The notes below the pieces were generated by a model, which saw only the letters and a list, made by a program, of their open reading frames with translations, did not search any database and was not told the DNA's origin. Of a stretch of 64,000 bases of DNA, positions 49,857 to 58,139 are shown piece after piece. The DNA lies in the NCBI GenBank assembly GCA_002407675.1, contig DHNW01000025.1, forward strand, positions 1-64,000, read 5' to 3'. This stretch comes from Ruminococcaceae bacterium UBA5406. Its GTDB lineage: Bacteria; Bacillota; Clostridia; Oscillospirales; Acutalibacteraceae. The translations under genes and the position numbers were made by a program. Position 1 is the first letter of the stretch. The number at the start of each line of letters is the position of its first letter.

Positions 49857-51303
49857 AAAACCTGTTCACCTGATCTTTTCTATTCAGCATTTCCTCATAC
49901 CGGCTAATATATTCATAAGGGTATTTAAAGTTGAATACCCTCTCGATACGGTCGGAAAAAGGATCCCTCAGCTTGGTGACTGCACCGGCCCCGCAGGCAA
50001 GGATGGTCTGGCATTCTTCCATGATCATCACGTTGTAAAGGCTCTCAAACCCCGGTTTGGCCCAGCCGGTGTTTTCTAGGTTGCCTACCATGCGGCTCTG
50101 GCGGTAAAGGTAATACGGCAGATACCCGCTTTGCAGGAGGAGGGTGCGGGCGCTTTCCAGCATTGTTTCCGCCGTGCGGGCGCCGACAAATGTCCGGCGG
50201 CCCGGCTCCTGCGCAAGGCGCGCCGCCCGCTTGAGCGCCAGCGTATGGACCGTGACGCTTTCCGGCGAAAGGTGCAGAACGCCTTCCACCGTTTTCCGGA
50301 AACTTTCGGGTCCGTCCTCCGGCAGGCCGGCGATCAGATCCATGTTGATATTGCCGAAGCCGTGCTGCCGCGCCAGCGCGAACGCTGAAAGCGTCTGCGC
50401 CGCCGTATGCTTCCGCCCGATAGCCCGAAGAACGCTGTCGTTCAGCGTCTGCGGATTGATACTGATCCGCGTTACGCCGGCCGCTTTCATTACATCCAGC
50501 TTTCCCGCCGTAACGGTATCCGGCCGGCCGGCCTCCACGGTAAACTCCCGGCAGGACGACAAATCGAAATTTTCCCGGACCGCCGCAAGCACCGCGGCAA
50601 GCTGCTCTTCCGAAAGGACGGTGGGCGTCCCGCCGCCGACGTAAACGGACTGCGGCCTGAGATGAAGCCCGGAAGCGACTTCCGCCGTGCGCCGGATCTC
50701 GCCGCACAGCAGTTCCACATACCGGGGAATGAGACGGAACGTCTTTTCCACGGACGAAGAAACAAACGAGCAGTAGGAACAGCGCGTGGGGCAGAATGGA
50801 ATGGCGATATACAGGCTGAAAGAATCCGGGCGGAACAAAGAGAGAATTTTTTTCTGGTTGCGCAGCGTAGCGAGGGCCAGCCCGGCTTTTTCGGGGGATA
50901 CAAGGAGGGCGTCACGGAAAAAGCGCACGGCCTCTTTTTCCCCTTTCTCCGAAACAAGGCTGCCGAGCAGCTTGACCGGGCGCACGCCCGTCAGAATTCC
51001 CCACCGGGGACGGTAATCAAGCAGGCCGGAAAACATTTCCCAAAGGAGGACCGCCATGCGGCGTTCCGTTTCCTTCCGGCCGGTCCCGGGCGGAAGAAGT
51101 TCCGTTTTTTCCCGCTCTGCGCCCTCCATGGCCAGGCGCACGGTCAGTTCCGTCCCGTCCGGCCTCTTCTTCAGTCCCGTATAGGCCTCCGTACTGTCTC
51201 CGCACGGTTCGGAGACAACCCGGATGCGGCCGGACGGGACAAAAATCCGGCACAGGTTTTCCATCTCATAATGGAACGGGTGTCCGTCAACGACAAGGGT
51301 CAT
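49807..51303 (-). CDS. hemZ: Oxygen-independent coproporphyrinogen III oxidase-like radical SAM protein HemZ
   Basis: A 498-aa radical SAM enzyme. The cluster motif is in PFCPTRCSYCSFVS (CxxxCxxC), followed by YVGGGTPTVLSEEQL and INPQTLNDSVLRAIGR. An N-terminal domain of about 160 residues distinguishes HemZ from HemN. It is annotated as coproporphyrinogen dehydrogenase in Firmicutes, although some members may act differently. It begins 1 nt after the stop of the MBL hydrolase gene. Confidence 0.93.
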   Translation of the reverse strand: MTLVVDGHPFHYEMENLCRIFVPSGRIRVVSEPCGDSTEAYTGLKKRPDGTELTVRLAMEGAEREKTELLPPGTGRKETERRMAVLLWEMFSGLLDYRPRWGILTGVRPVKLLGSLVSEKGEKEAVRFFRDALLVSPEKAGLALATLRNQKKILSLFRPDSFSLYIAIPFCPTRCSYCSFVSSSVEKTFRLIPRYVELLCGEIRRTAEVASGLHLRPQSVYVGGGTPTVLSEEQLAAVLAAVRENFDLSSCREFTVEAGRPDTVTAGKLDVMKAAGVTRISINPQTLNDSVLRAIGRKHTAAQTLSAFALARQHGFGNINMDLIAGLPEDGPESFRKTVEGVLHLSPESVTVHTLALKRAARLAQEPGRRTFVGARTAETMLESARTLLLQSGYLPYYLYRQSRMVGNLENTGWAKPGFESLYNVMIMEECQTILACGAGAVTKLRDPFSDRIERVFNFKYPYEYISRYEEMLNRKDQVNRFYAGIKDKICNVPEQPG

Positions 51304-51304
51304 T

Positions 51305-51928
51305 TCAGCCCATCCCCATGCAGGGATTGCAGCGGCGCTCGTAATCCAGGGTTGTTTCGGGACCGTGGCCCGGATACACGTGGTAATCCCCTTCCAGATT
51401 TTTCAGCCGTTTCAGGGACGACATCATCTGCGCATAGCTGCCCGTCGGGCAGTCGGTGCGCCCGCAGCTGAGCTTCATCAGCGTGTCGCCGGAAAACAAG
51501 GCGTCACCCGCCGCGAAACAGCAGCCGCCGGCGGTATGGCCGGGCGTATGCAGCACATGGATTGTTGTTTTTCCCAGCTGGACGGTGTCGCCGTCGCCAA
51601 GAGGAACGTCCACGCGGAACGGCTTTACGGCGGAGCTGAAAAAGGCCTCGGAAAGGTTCAGCGCCGGTTCGTTTACAAACGCCATCTCGCCGGAATACAG
51701 ATAAATTTTCGCCCCGGTCTGATCCTGAATTCTCCGGACGCCTGAAATGTGGTCAAAATGGCCGTGTGTCAGAAGAACAGCAGAAACGCTGCCGGCGGCA
51801 CGGACGGCCGCGTCCAGTTCTTCGCTTTCAAACCCCGGGTCCACAACCGCGGAAATGCCCGAAGGTTCGTCGGTCAGAATATAACAGTTGGTCGGCAGAG
51901 GACCGCCGGGTATTCTTGTAATTTTCAC
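51305..51928 (-). CDS. MBL-fold metallo-hydrolase (glyoxalase II-like)
   Basis: A 207-aa metallo-beta-lactamase-fold hydrolase. The metal motif is THGHFDHISG (HxHxDH), followed by HVLHTPGHTAGGCCF, SGDTL and the last His in YHVYPGHGPET. The GTG start has AAGGAGG 9 nt upstream. Family members hydrolyse thioesters such as hydroxyacylglutathione or related substrates. It lies between relA and hemZ, an arrangement common in clostridia. Confidence 0.92.
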   Translation of the reverse strand: MKITRIPGGPLPTNCYILTDEPSGISAVVDPGFESEELDAAVRAAGSVSAVLLTHGHFDHISGVRRIQDQTGAKIYLYSGEMAFVNEPALNLSEAFFSSAVKPFRVDVPLGDGDTVQLGKTTIHVLHTPGHTAGGCCFAAGDALFSGDTLMKLSCGRTDCPTGSYAQMMSSLKRLKNLEGDYHVYPGHGPETTLDYERRCNPCMGMG

Positions 51929-51961
51929 AGAGGGCTGCCTCCTTGTTCATATCTTTCCTGA

Positions 51962-54148
51962 TCAGGATCGACGCACAGAAATAATGCCGTCGATCTTTGA
52001 AAGGCGGGCTATGGCGCTTGTGAGCTGATCGATCCCGTTGATCGAAATGGTAGCGGAAATCACCGCGCTGCCGTCTTTGGCTTCCCTGGAATTCAGCGAA
52101 TGGATAAACAGGTGCATGCTGAAAAGCTGCTGCGTAATATCTGCCAAAAGGCCGGAGCGGTCGGCCGCAACTATCTCCAGAGTGGTCTTGAACTCTTCCC
52201 GGACTTTGCCGGCCCAGCGCACTTTAACCCACCGCTCCGGCTCAGGTGCTTCGCTGAGGTCACGGGGTACATTGGAACAGCTCCGCTTATGGATGGAAAC
52301 GCCGAACCCGCGTGTGATGAAACCGATAATTTCATCCCCCGGGAGCGGATTGCAGCAGCGGGAAAACTTGATCAGGCAATTGTCCATCCCGTCCACCACC
52401 ACACCGACGGGATGCTTTTCGGGCCTGCGCGGCTTTTTCTCCTGTATGGGCGGGATTGCCGGGGCGAATGCGGCGCGTTCCTTCTGCCAGGCTTCCCGGA
52501 TCCGGGGAACAATTTTCCACAGGGAAATGCCGCCGTAGCCAATGGCTGCGTACACGTCTTCCGCCGTAGAACAGTTGCTGTGCGGCCCGATTTTCCGCAG
52601 CAGCTCATTTAAAGATTCTTCTTCCATAGAAATACCGTTCCGTTTCAGTTCACGGCCCAGCATAATCTTGCCTTCGGCAATATTTTCATCCCGTTTTTCG
52701 TGTTTAAACCAGGAGCGGATTTTATTGCGGGCCTCGCTTGTCCGGACGATCTTCAGCCAGTCGCGGCTCGGCCCGCGCGCCTCTGCTTCCTTGGAAGTCA
52801 GGATCTCTACAATCTCGCCCGTCTTGACCTTGTAATCCAGCGGAACAATGCGCTTGTCCACCTTGGCGCCGGTCATGCGGTTGCCGACGGCGCTGTGGAT
52901 GGCATAAGCGAAATCAATCACGGTGGAACCCGAAGGAAGGCTGATTACGTCCCCTTTGGGAGTAAAGACATAAACTTCCTCCGGAACCAGGTCAGATTTA
53001 ATCATGCGCACAAGGTCGGTGGCGTCTTCGCTTTCACGCTCGTTATCCAGCATCTGGCGGATCCAGGAAAGGCGCTTCTCGAAGGAATCCTCTTTTCCGG
53101 TCATGCCGAGCTTATACTTCCAGTGCGCGGCAATGCCGTACTCGGCGGTGTGGTGCATTTCCCACGTACGGATCTGCACTTCGAACGGGATGCCCTCCTT
53201 GCCGATGACTGTCGTGTGAAGGGATTGGTACATGTTCGGCTTCGGCGTAGAAATGTAATCCTTGAAACGGTTCGGCAGGGGGCGGAACATATCGTGCACG
53301 ATTCCCAATACATTATAGCAGTCATTTACGGTATCGACAATGACGCGGACGGCGTAAATATCGTAAATCTCATCCATGGAGCGGCCCTGCACGAACATTT
53401 TGCGGTAGATACCGTTGATGCTTTTTGCGCGCCCCTCCAGATATACGTTGGGGATTGTGAGGGAAACGCGATCCTTGATGCGTTTCTGCGTCAGCTCAAT
53501 AAATTTTTTCCGTTCGCCGGCGCGGAGTTCCAGCCCGTCTTCAATTTCACGGTAGGCGACGGGGTCCAGGATGCGCAGGGAAAGGTCTTCCAGCTCTTCT
53601 TTGACGGCCCGGATGCCGAGCCGGTGCGCAATGGGAGCGTAAACCTCCATGTTCTCCAGCGCCTTGTCGCGCTGTTTCTGGGGCGTCATGTATTCGATCG
53701 TGCGCATGTTGTGCAGGCGGTCGGCCAGCTTGATGATGATGACGCGGATATCTTCGCTCATGGCGATCAGCATTTTGCGGAGATTTTCAGCCTGCTGAAC
53801 CTCGCGCGAAGAATACGGAATCCGGCCGAGTTTGGTTACGCCGTCGATCAGGCTGGCAATCTCGGAACCGAACCCGCGGGTAATTTCTTCCAGGGTAACG
53901 GGGGTATCCTCCACCACGTCGTGCAAAAGCCCGGCGGCGACCGATTCGGAATCCATGCCAAGCTCCACAAGGATGCAGGCAACGGCCACCGGATGGGAAA
54001 TATACGGCGCGCCGGAAAGCCGCCGCTGATCCCGGTGGGCATTTTCTGCCAGACAGTAGGCGCGCTCGATCACGTCCATATTATATTCATGCTCGCTCGC
54101 CTGAATCAGCGCAGCGAGATCGTCATAGGTTTTCAGAGGCCATGCCAT
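51962..54148 (-). CDS. relA: Bifunctional (p)ppGpp synthetase/hydrolase RelA/SpoT (Rel)
   Basis: A 728-aa stringent-response enzyme. Order of domains: HD hydrolase (SHPVAVACILVE, GLLHDVVEDT) at about 45-150, synthetase (GRAKSINGIYRKM, YDIYAVRVIV, YQSLHTTVIG) at about 235-345, TGS (VYVFTPKGDVISLPSG) at about 390-450, then a zinc-finger/helical region and a C-terminal ACT domain. The HD residues are intact, so both activities are expected. It overlaps the recJ 3' end by about 26 nt. A GTG three codons earlier is an alternative start; neither has a strong ribosome site. Confidence 0.96.
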   Translation of the reverse strand: MAWPLKTYDDLAALIQASEHEYNMDVIERAYCLAENAHRDQRRLSGAPYISHPVAVACILVELGMDSESVAAGLLHDVVEDTPVTLEEITRGFGSEIASLIDGVTKLGRIPYSSREVQQAENLRKMLIAMSEDIRVIIIKLADRLHNMRTIEYMTPQKQRDKALENMEVYAPIAHRLGIRAVKEELEDLSLRILDPVAYREIEDGLELRAGERKKFIELTQKRIKDRVSLTIPNVYLEGRAKSINGIYRKMFVQGRSMDEIYDIYAVRVIVDTVNDCYNVLGIVHDMFRPLPNRFKDYISTPKPNMYQSLHTTVIGKEGIPFEVQIRTWEMHHTAEYGIAAHWKYKLGMTGKEDSFEKRLSWIRQMLDNERESEDATDLVRMIKSDLVPEEVYVFTPKGDVISLPSGSTVIDFAYAIHSAVGNRMTGAKVDKRIVPLDYKVKTGEIVEILTSKEAEARGPSRDWLKIVRTSEARNKIRSWFKHEKRDENIAEGKIMLGRELKRNGISMEEESLNELLRKIGPHSNCSTAEDVYAAIGYGGISLWKIVPRIREAWQKERAAFAPAIPPIQEKKPRRPEKHPVGVVVDGMDNCLIKFSRCCNPLPGDEIIGFITRGFGVSIHKRSCSNVPRDLSEAPEPERWVKVRWAGKVREEFKTTLEIVAADRSGLLADITQQLFSMHLFIHSLNSREAKDGSAVISATISINGIDQLTSAIARLSKIDGIISVRRS

Positions 54149-56210
54149 TTGGTTCACCGGCTTTCTGCATAGACTGGAGAGACGAAAGCAAAGGGGATTC
54201 CATTAGATTGGCTTTTCCGTTCGGGCGGATCATCCGGATAGAACAGAGATCCGCATGGACCTCGCACCGGATCAGACCGCAGTCCGAAAAAACGCCGACG
54301 GCCGTCAGGAGCTTCCCGAAACCCATTGGAGGGCCGGGAATCCGGGGCAGAAGGGCTTCTGCTGTCCCCTCAAACCCTCCGCCGGCGCGCAGCGTACGGT
54401 ATACGGCGGCAAACTCCGCCCGGTTCGGGGTCAGAGCGGCTGCTTCGCCCGGATCCAAAGGTTCGCCCCGACGGAATTTTTCATACAGCGCACGGCCGGC
54501 AATCAGACCGTCAATATCCGTATCGGAAAATTTCATGTCCCGGATAACAATGGACAGGTTCTTCTGACCGTTGAACGGCCTCACTTCCAGCATAACCGCA
54601 AGGTCGGCCCGATCGCCCAGGCGAAAAGGAAACTCTTCCAGCGTTGTCCCGAACTTCATGCAGCGGACCGTGCAGGCACCCTTTTTGACAGAAACACGCA
54701 GATGTTTTCCCCCGCCGACCGGGGTGATGCCCGTGATTTCCATTCCCGCAAGGCCGAAAAGCGGGGATGGATTTCCCGTGCCGAACGGCTCCAAAAGGCT
54801 GAGATACTCCGGGATATCCACGGAGAGTTTTTCCGGCTTCAGAAAGCACTCAATACTGAGGGCCGGGGCAGGCATGGGACCTGGCAGGGAAGCGGCATAC
54901 CGGTTGATCCGCTCGCGGAACGCCGGAATATTCTCCGCCGGCAGCGACATGCCCGCCGCCATGGGATGGCCGCCGAACCGGGTCAGAAGATCCGCGCAGG
55001 AACACACCGCGTCAAACAGGGAAAAGCCCTCCACGCTGCGGCCGGAGCCTTTCGCCTCTCCGCCCGAATACGAAATGACAACGCAGGGTTTGCCGAACCG
55101 CGCGGTCACGCGCGACGCAACAATCCCGATCACACCGCGGTGCCACTCTTCGCCTGCCACAACCAGCACGCGATCCAGCAGCAGACGGGGCTGGCGGCCG
55201 AACATTTCCAGCACCTGCTGGAACATTTCTTCCTCAATCTGGCGGCGGACCCCGTTATCCCGGCAGATTTCCGCAGCCAAAGCGCCCGCCTCGTCGGGGG
55301 ACTCTGTCGTCAGCAGTCGGACAGCCCGATCGGGCGAACCGATCCGGCCCGTAGCGTTGATGCGGGGGACCACAGTGAAGGCCAGCGAATGGGCGGTGAC
55401 GGGGCGGCCTTCCATTCCCGCCTGCTGGAGAAGGGCCTGCAGCCCCAGCCGGTCGGTGCGGGAAAGCAGTTTTAAGCCAGCCTGCACCAACATTCGGTTC
55501 TCCCCCGTCAGCGGAACCACATCCCCCACGGTTCCAATTGCAGCAAGATCAGCGTAATTTTCCAGCAGGGTTTCCACTCCGCCGTCCGGCCCTTCAAGAG
55601 CCATCACCAGCTTGAAAGCGGCTCCTGCACCGGAAAAATCGCGGTATGGGCAGCGGCTGTCCTTCCTCCATGCATCCACAACGGCGCAGGCGGGCGGCAG
55701 CACTTCGCGGGGCCGGTGATGATCGGTAACCACCGTATCGATCCCAAGGCTTCCGGCATACTCCACTTCCTCCGCTGAGGAAATCCCGTTGTCTACCGTT
55801 ACAATCAGCCGCACATCCTGCGCGCGGAGCTTGTCGACCGCGCCTTTGTTCAGGCCGTATCCCTCACCTTCGCGATCCGGGATATAATAAACGACGTTTC
55901 CCCCGCACGACTCCAGATACGTATACAAAATCGCCGTGGCGGTAACGCCGTCGGCATCATAGTCGCCGTACACGGCAATTTTTTCAAATCCGTCCAGCGC
56001 ACGTTCAATCCGCTCCACCGCTTTTTCCATATCCGGCATCAGGAGCGGATCAGAAAAGGAAATTTCTCCGGAAAGGAATTTTTCCACCCCCTCCGGATCC
56101 CGAATTCCCCGCGCCTGAAGCAGAACGGCAAGCAGCGGAGGAATCCCCGCGTTTTTCGCCAACTTCTTCGCCGATTCTGTATCGCACGGCAAAATCCGCC
56201 ATTTTTTCAC
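54123..56210 (-). CDS. recJ: Single-stranded-DNA-specific exonuclease RecJ
   Basis: A 695-aa 5'-3' exonuclease in recombination and mismatch repair. DHH phosphoesterase motifs: AVYGDYDADGVTATAIL, VTVDNGIS, VVTDHHRP and CAVVDAW; the DHHA1 domain has GVIGIVASRVTARFGKP and GSGRSVEGFSL; an OB-fold and C-terminal part follow. The GTG at 56210 is preferred since GGTGGAG lies 9 nt upstream; the frame opens 14 codons earlier. Upstream is a good promoter at 56243-56271. The recJ-relA order is common in Firmicutes. Confidence 0.95.
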   Translation of the reverse strand: MKKWRILPCDTESAKKLAKNAGIPPLLAVLLQARGIRDPEGVEKFLSGEISFSDPLLMPDMEKAVERIERALDGFEKIAVYGDYDADGVTATAILYTYLESCGGNVVYYIPDREGEGYGLNKGAVDKLRAQDVRLIVTVDNGISSAEEVEYAGSLGIDTVVTDHHRPREVLPPACAVVDAWRKDSRCPYRDFSGAGAAFKLVMALEGPDGGVETLLENYADLAAIGTVGDVVPLTGENRMLVQAGLKLLSRTDRLGLQALLQQAGMEGRPVTAHSLAFTVVPRINATGRIGSPDRAVRLLTTESPDEAGALAAEICRDNGVRRQIEEEMFQQVLEMFGRQPRLLLDRVLVVAGEEWHRGVIGIVASRVTARFGKPCVVISYSGGEAKGSGRSVEGFSLFDAVCSCADLLTRFGGHPMAAGMSLPAENIPAFRERINRYAASLPGPMPAPALSIECFLKPEKLSVDIPEYLSLLEPFGTGNPSPLFGLAGMEITGITPVGGGKHLRVSVKKGACTVRCMKFGTTLEEFPFRLGDRADLAVMLEVRPFNGQKNLSIVIRDMKFSDTDIDGLIAGRALYEKFRRGEPLDPGEAAALTPNRAEFAAVYRTLRAGGGFEGTAEALLPRIPGPPMGFGKLLTAVGVFSDCGLIRCEVHADLCSIRMIRPNGKANLMESPLLSSLQSMQKAGEPNGMASENL

Positions 56211-56242
56211 ACTCAAAAACTCCACCTGCCCCATAATTTTTA

Positions 56243-56271
56243 ATTGTATCATTTTGGGGCGGCAGATTCAA
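56243..56271 (-). promoter_or_regulatory. Promoter of recJ-relA
   Basis: Minus strand TTGAAT (56266-56271), 17 nt, TACAAT (56243-56248), about 35 nt upstream of the recJ start. Confidence 0.75.
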
Positions 56272-56341
56272 CAAAATCATCCCCGACGTGAAAAAAAAGA
56301 GGGGCGGGCATTTCCGCCCGCTCCACCGTGCCGGATTTTTT

Positions 56342-56641
56342 TCAGGTCTGATTCTTCGCGCTTTCATATTTCTGCCTGGCCTGCTGAATCTTCTGCTGCT
56401 GCGCCTGGGGGATATCGTACCACCCGCGCTGCTGCATCGTCTGGAAAACATCGGCTTGAATCTGGTGCTCATCAGTGAGAATCCGCATAAACTCGTCGCG
56501 GACACTGGGGGTGGCGCATTCATTGGTGAAGGTGTTGTAGGTGTCCGTAATGAATTTCTGGGAAGACAGGACGTCGTTCATCAGGTCTTTTTCCGAAATG
56601 GTGCTGCCTGGCTGGTTCCCGCTGGTCTGTGAAAAATTCAT
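56342..56641 (-). CDS. Spore coat protein, CotF family
   Basis: A 99-aa protein with a coat-F-type helical domain: ISEKDLMNDVLSSQKFITDTY, VRDEFMRILTDEHQIQADVF and MQQRGWYDIPQAQQQKIQQA. The YDIP motif near the C-terminus is characteristic. AAAGGAG precedes the chosen ATG. It follows a 60-aa partner by 14 nt. Expected in the spore coat; regulation was not resolved. Confidence 0.92.
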   Translation of the reverse strand: MNFSQTSGNQPGSTISEKDLMNDVLSSQKFITDTYNTFTNECATPSVRDEFMRILTDEHQIQADVFQTMQQRGWYDIPQAQQQKIQQARQKYESAKNQT

Positions 56642-56655
56642 GGCTGTTTCTCCTT

Positions 56656-56838
56656 TCAGTTCAGAAAACTCATCAGTTTGTCGAAGTGACCCTGGTGTTT
56701 TTGGGCCATTTCGTTGCATTTCGTTTTCAGGGTCTGGTCGGTGCACATCTGCGAATATGCCTTCAGCTTTGTAATGAGCGTCTGCTCGCTGGCAAGTTCG
56801 TCTTCAATTGCCGTTAATTCCTTTTCGGTAATTGCCAT
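56656..56838 (-). CDS. Small helical spore-coat-associated protein
   Basis: A 60-aa all-helical protein, MAITEKELTAIEDELASEQT at the N-terminus, then CTDQTLKTKCNEMAQKHQGH. It resembles the N-terminal helical hairpin found in small coat-type proteins that pair with CotF-like genes. GAGGGAG lies 8 nt upstream of the ATG. Clearly co-transcribed with the CotF gene. Confidence 0.85.
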   Translation of the reverse strand: MAITEKELTAIEDELASEQTLITKLKAYSQMCTDQTLKTKCNEMAQKHQGHFDKLMSFLN

Positions 56839-56923
56839 TTATAACACTCCCTCATTTTGATTTCATCCATATTATCCTCTCCGCTGGGAAAAATATACGC
56901 GCTACATCTCGGACAACAGCCTT

Positions 56924-57295
56924 CTATGTAGCTGCCCGCATCCGTTCCCGTTCGGAAAGGCCGAAACTGACAGAAAGAGCCCGGTCAACCATGGACATGG
57001 CCCTGCCGTCAAGACAGCCCATGCGTTCTTTCAGCCGGCGCTTATCCAGCGTCCGCACCTGCTCGAGGAGAACAATCGAGTCTTTTGTGAGGCCCGTTTT
57101 CTCTGCATGAAGCAGAATGTGCGTCGGCAGGTTGGCCTTGGAACGCTGGCTGGTTATCGCCGCCGCAATCACCGTTGGGCTGAAACGGTTGCCGACGTCG
57201 TTCTGAATAATCAGGACCGGACGGATCCCTCCCTGTTCGGAACCGACGACCGGGCTGAGGTCGGCATAGTAAATATCGCCCCTATGGACAATCAT
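56924..57295 (-). CDS. ndoA: EndoA/MazF-type mRNA interferase (toxin), no antitoxin adjacent
   Basis: A 123-aa PemK/MazF-family endoribonuclease. The start MIVHRGDIYYADLSPVVGSE, then GGIRPVLIIQNDVGN, THILLHAEKTGLTKDSIVLLEQVRTLDK, is nearly the standard EndoA sequence. GGAG lies 10 nt upstream of the ATG. In most Firmicutes the antitoxin EndoAI is encoded directly upstream and alr before it; here neither is present, and the 260 bp upstream hold no credible antitoxin frame. Confidence 0.94.
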   Translation of the reverse strand: MIVHRGDIYYADLSPVVGSEQGGIRPVLIIQNDVGNRFSPTVIAAAITSQRSKANLPTHILLHAEKTGLTKDSIVLLEQVRTLDKRRLKERMGCLDGRAMSMVDRALSVSFGLSERERMRAAT

Positions 57296-57464
57296 ATCTT
57301 TCACGCTCCGAATGTAAAAAATTATGGAATAATGAGATTCCGCAATTATTTTTGACACACTTTGGAAATTTATTCATAGAAGATCTATTAACCATATTAT
57401 TAATGAGCGGGCCGGATTGACATAAAATTGCAAATTTCTTGCGCAGAACCGGATTGGGGGCATA

Positions 57465-57501
57465 AAGATATCCGCCCGGCAAAAAGCCGGACGGATATCT
57501 T
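57465..57501. terminator. Strong hairpin between the lipoprotein and ndoA genes
   Basis: Arms AAGATATCCGCCCGGC and GCCGGACGGATATCTT pair over 16 positions with one mismatch around AAAAA. It is a very stable hairpin 56 nt after the lipoprotein stop; the T-run is short on the minus strand. It probably ends the acpS-lipoprotein transcript. Confidence 0.65.
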
Positions 57502-57556
57502 GAGGAATTTATTTTATACCGGAGCATCCGCTGCCTCTTTGTTCGTAAACGGGCAG

Positions 57557-58102
57557 CTACCCGGGCGTACAGTTTTCGGGAAGAATGTCGGGGAGCTTCG
57601 TCCCCTCATAATCGTATAATTTGGCGGTGAACTGCCAGTCCGGAACAGAAACAGTTTCGATCAGCCCGGTTTTTTCGCCGGCCGTCAGGGTAAAGTCCAT
57701 ATTTTCCGCTTTGCCGGAAAATTTGCCGGATTCCGTTTTTTCCAGGGCGTCCGGCTCTTCGGCCGCGTCCAGAACATTCACAAGGACACGGGCAAACGAG
57801 CCTTCCGGCAAAGGACACGAACTGCTCTTGGCAGAAAGGCCGCAGTAGGTCTGCGCAAAGCCGTCGCCGTTCCAGAAAAAGGCAAGGCCGGCCGTGCCGC
57901 CGGAAAGGACGCGCACCGATGCGTTCTTCTTCCCTGCCCGGCTGACCGCGCAGGTGAAGCGAGAACCGCCGCTTTCGATATCTGCTTTACAGGAAAACGT
58001 AAAATCCAAATCGCCGGCCTGAAGCCCGCGCCGGCCTGAAGCACAGCCCGAAAAGCACAGCAGATACGCCACGGCCAGTGCAGCCGCTAAAAATCTCCGC
58101 AT
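57557..58102 (-). CDS. Hypothetical lipoprotein
   Basis: A 181-aa secreted lipoprotein: signal peptide MRRFLAAALAVAYLLCFSGC with lipidated Cys20, then a beta-rich domain (FTFSCKADIESGGSRFTCAV, GLIETVSVPDWQFTAKLYDYE). GGAGG lies 6 nt upstream of the ATG; the frame opens earlier inside acpS-nnrD. It stands where B. subtilis has the lipoprotein gene ydcC between acpS and alr, but it is shorter and I see no clear LolA-type similarity. Function unknown. Confidence 0.82.
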   Translation of the reverse strand: MRRFLAAALAVAYLLCFSGCASGRRGLQAGDLDFTFSCKADIESGGSRFTCAVSRAGKKNASVRVLSGGTAGLAFFWNGDGFAQTYCGLSAKSSSCPLPEGSFARVLVNVLDAAEEPDALEKTESGKFSGKAENMDFTLTAGEKTGLIETVSVPDWQFTAKLYDYEGTKLPDILPENCTPG

Positions 58103-58139
58103 CGGCATCCTCCGCAATAGGCGGATGCCGGCCCGGCGG

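Noticed and set aside
57282..57527. An 81-codon frame upstream of ndoA considered as the missing antitoxin
   Set aside because: It lacks the ribbon-helix-helix pattern of EndoAI, contains a GC-rich terminator hairpin and overlaps the ndoA ribosome site.
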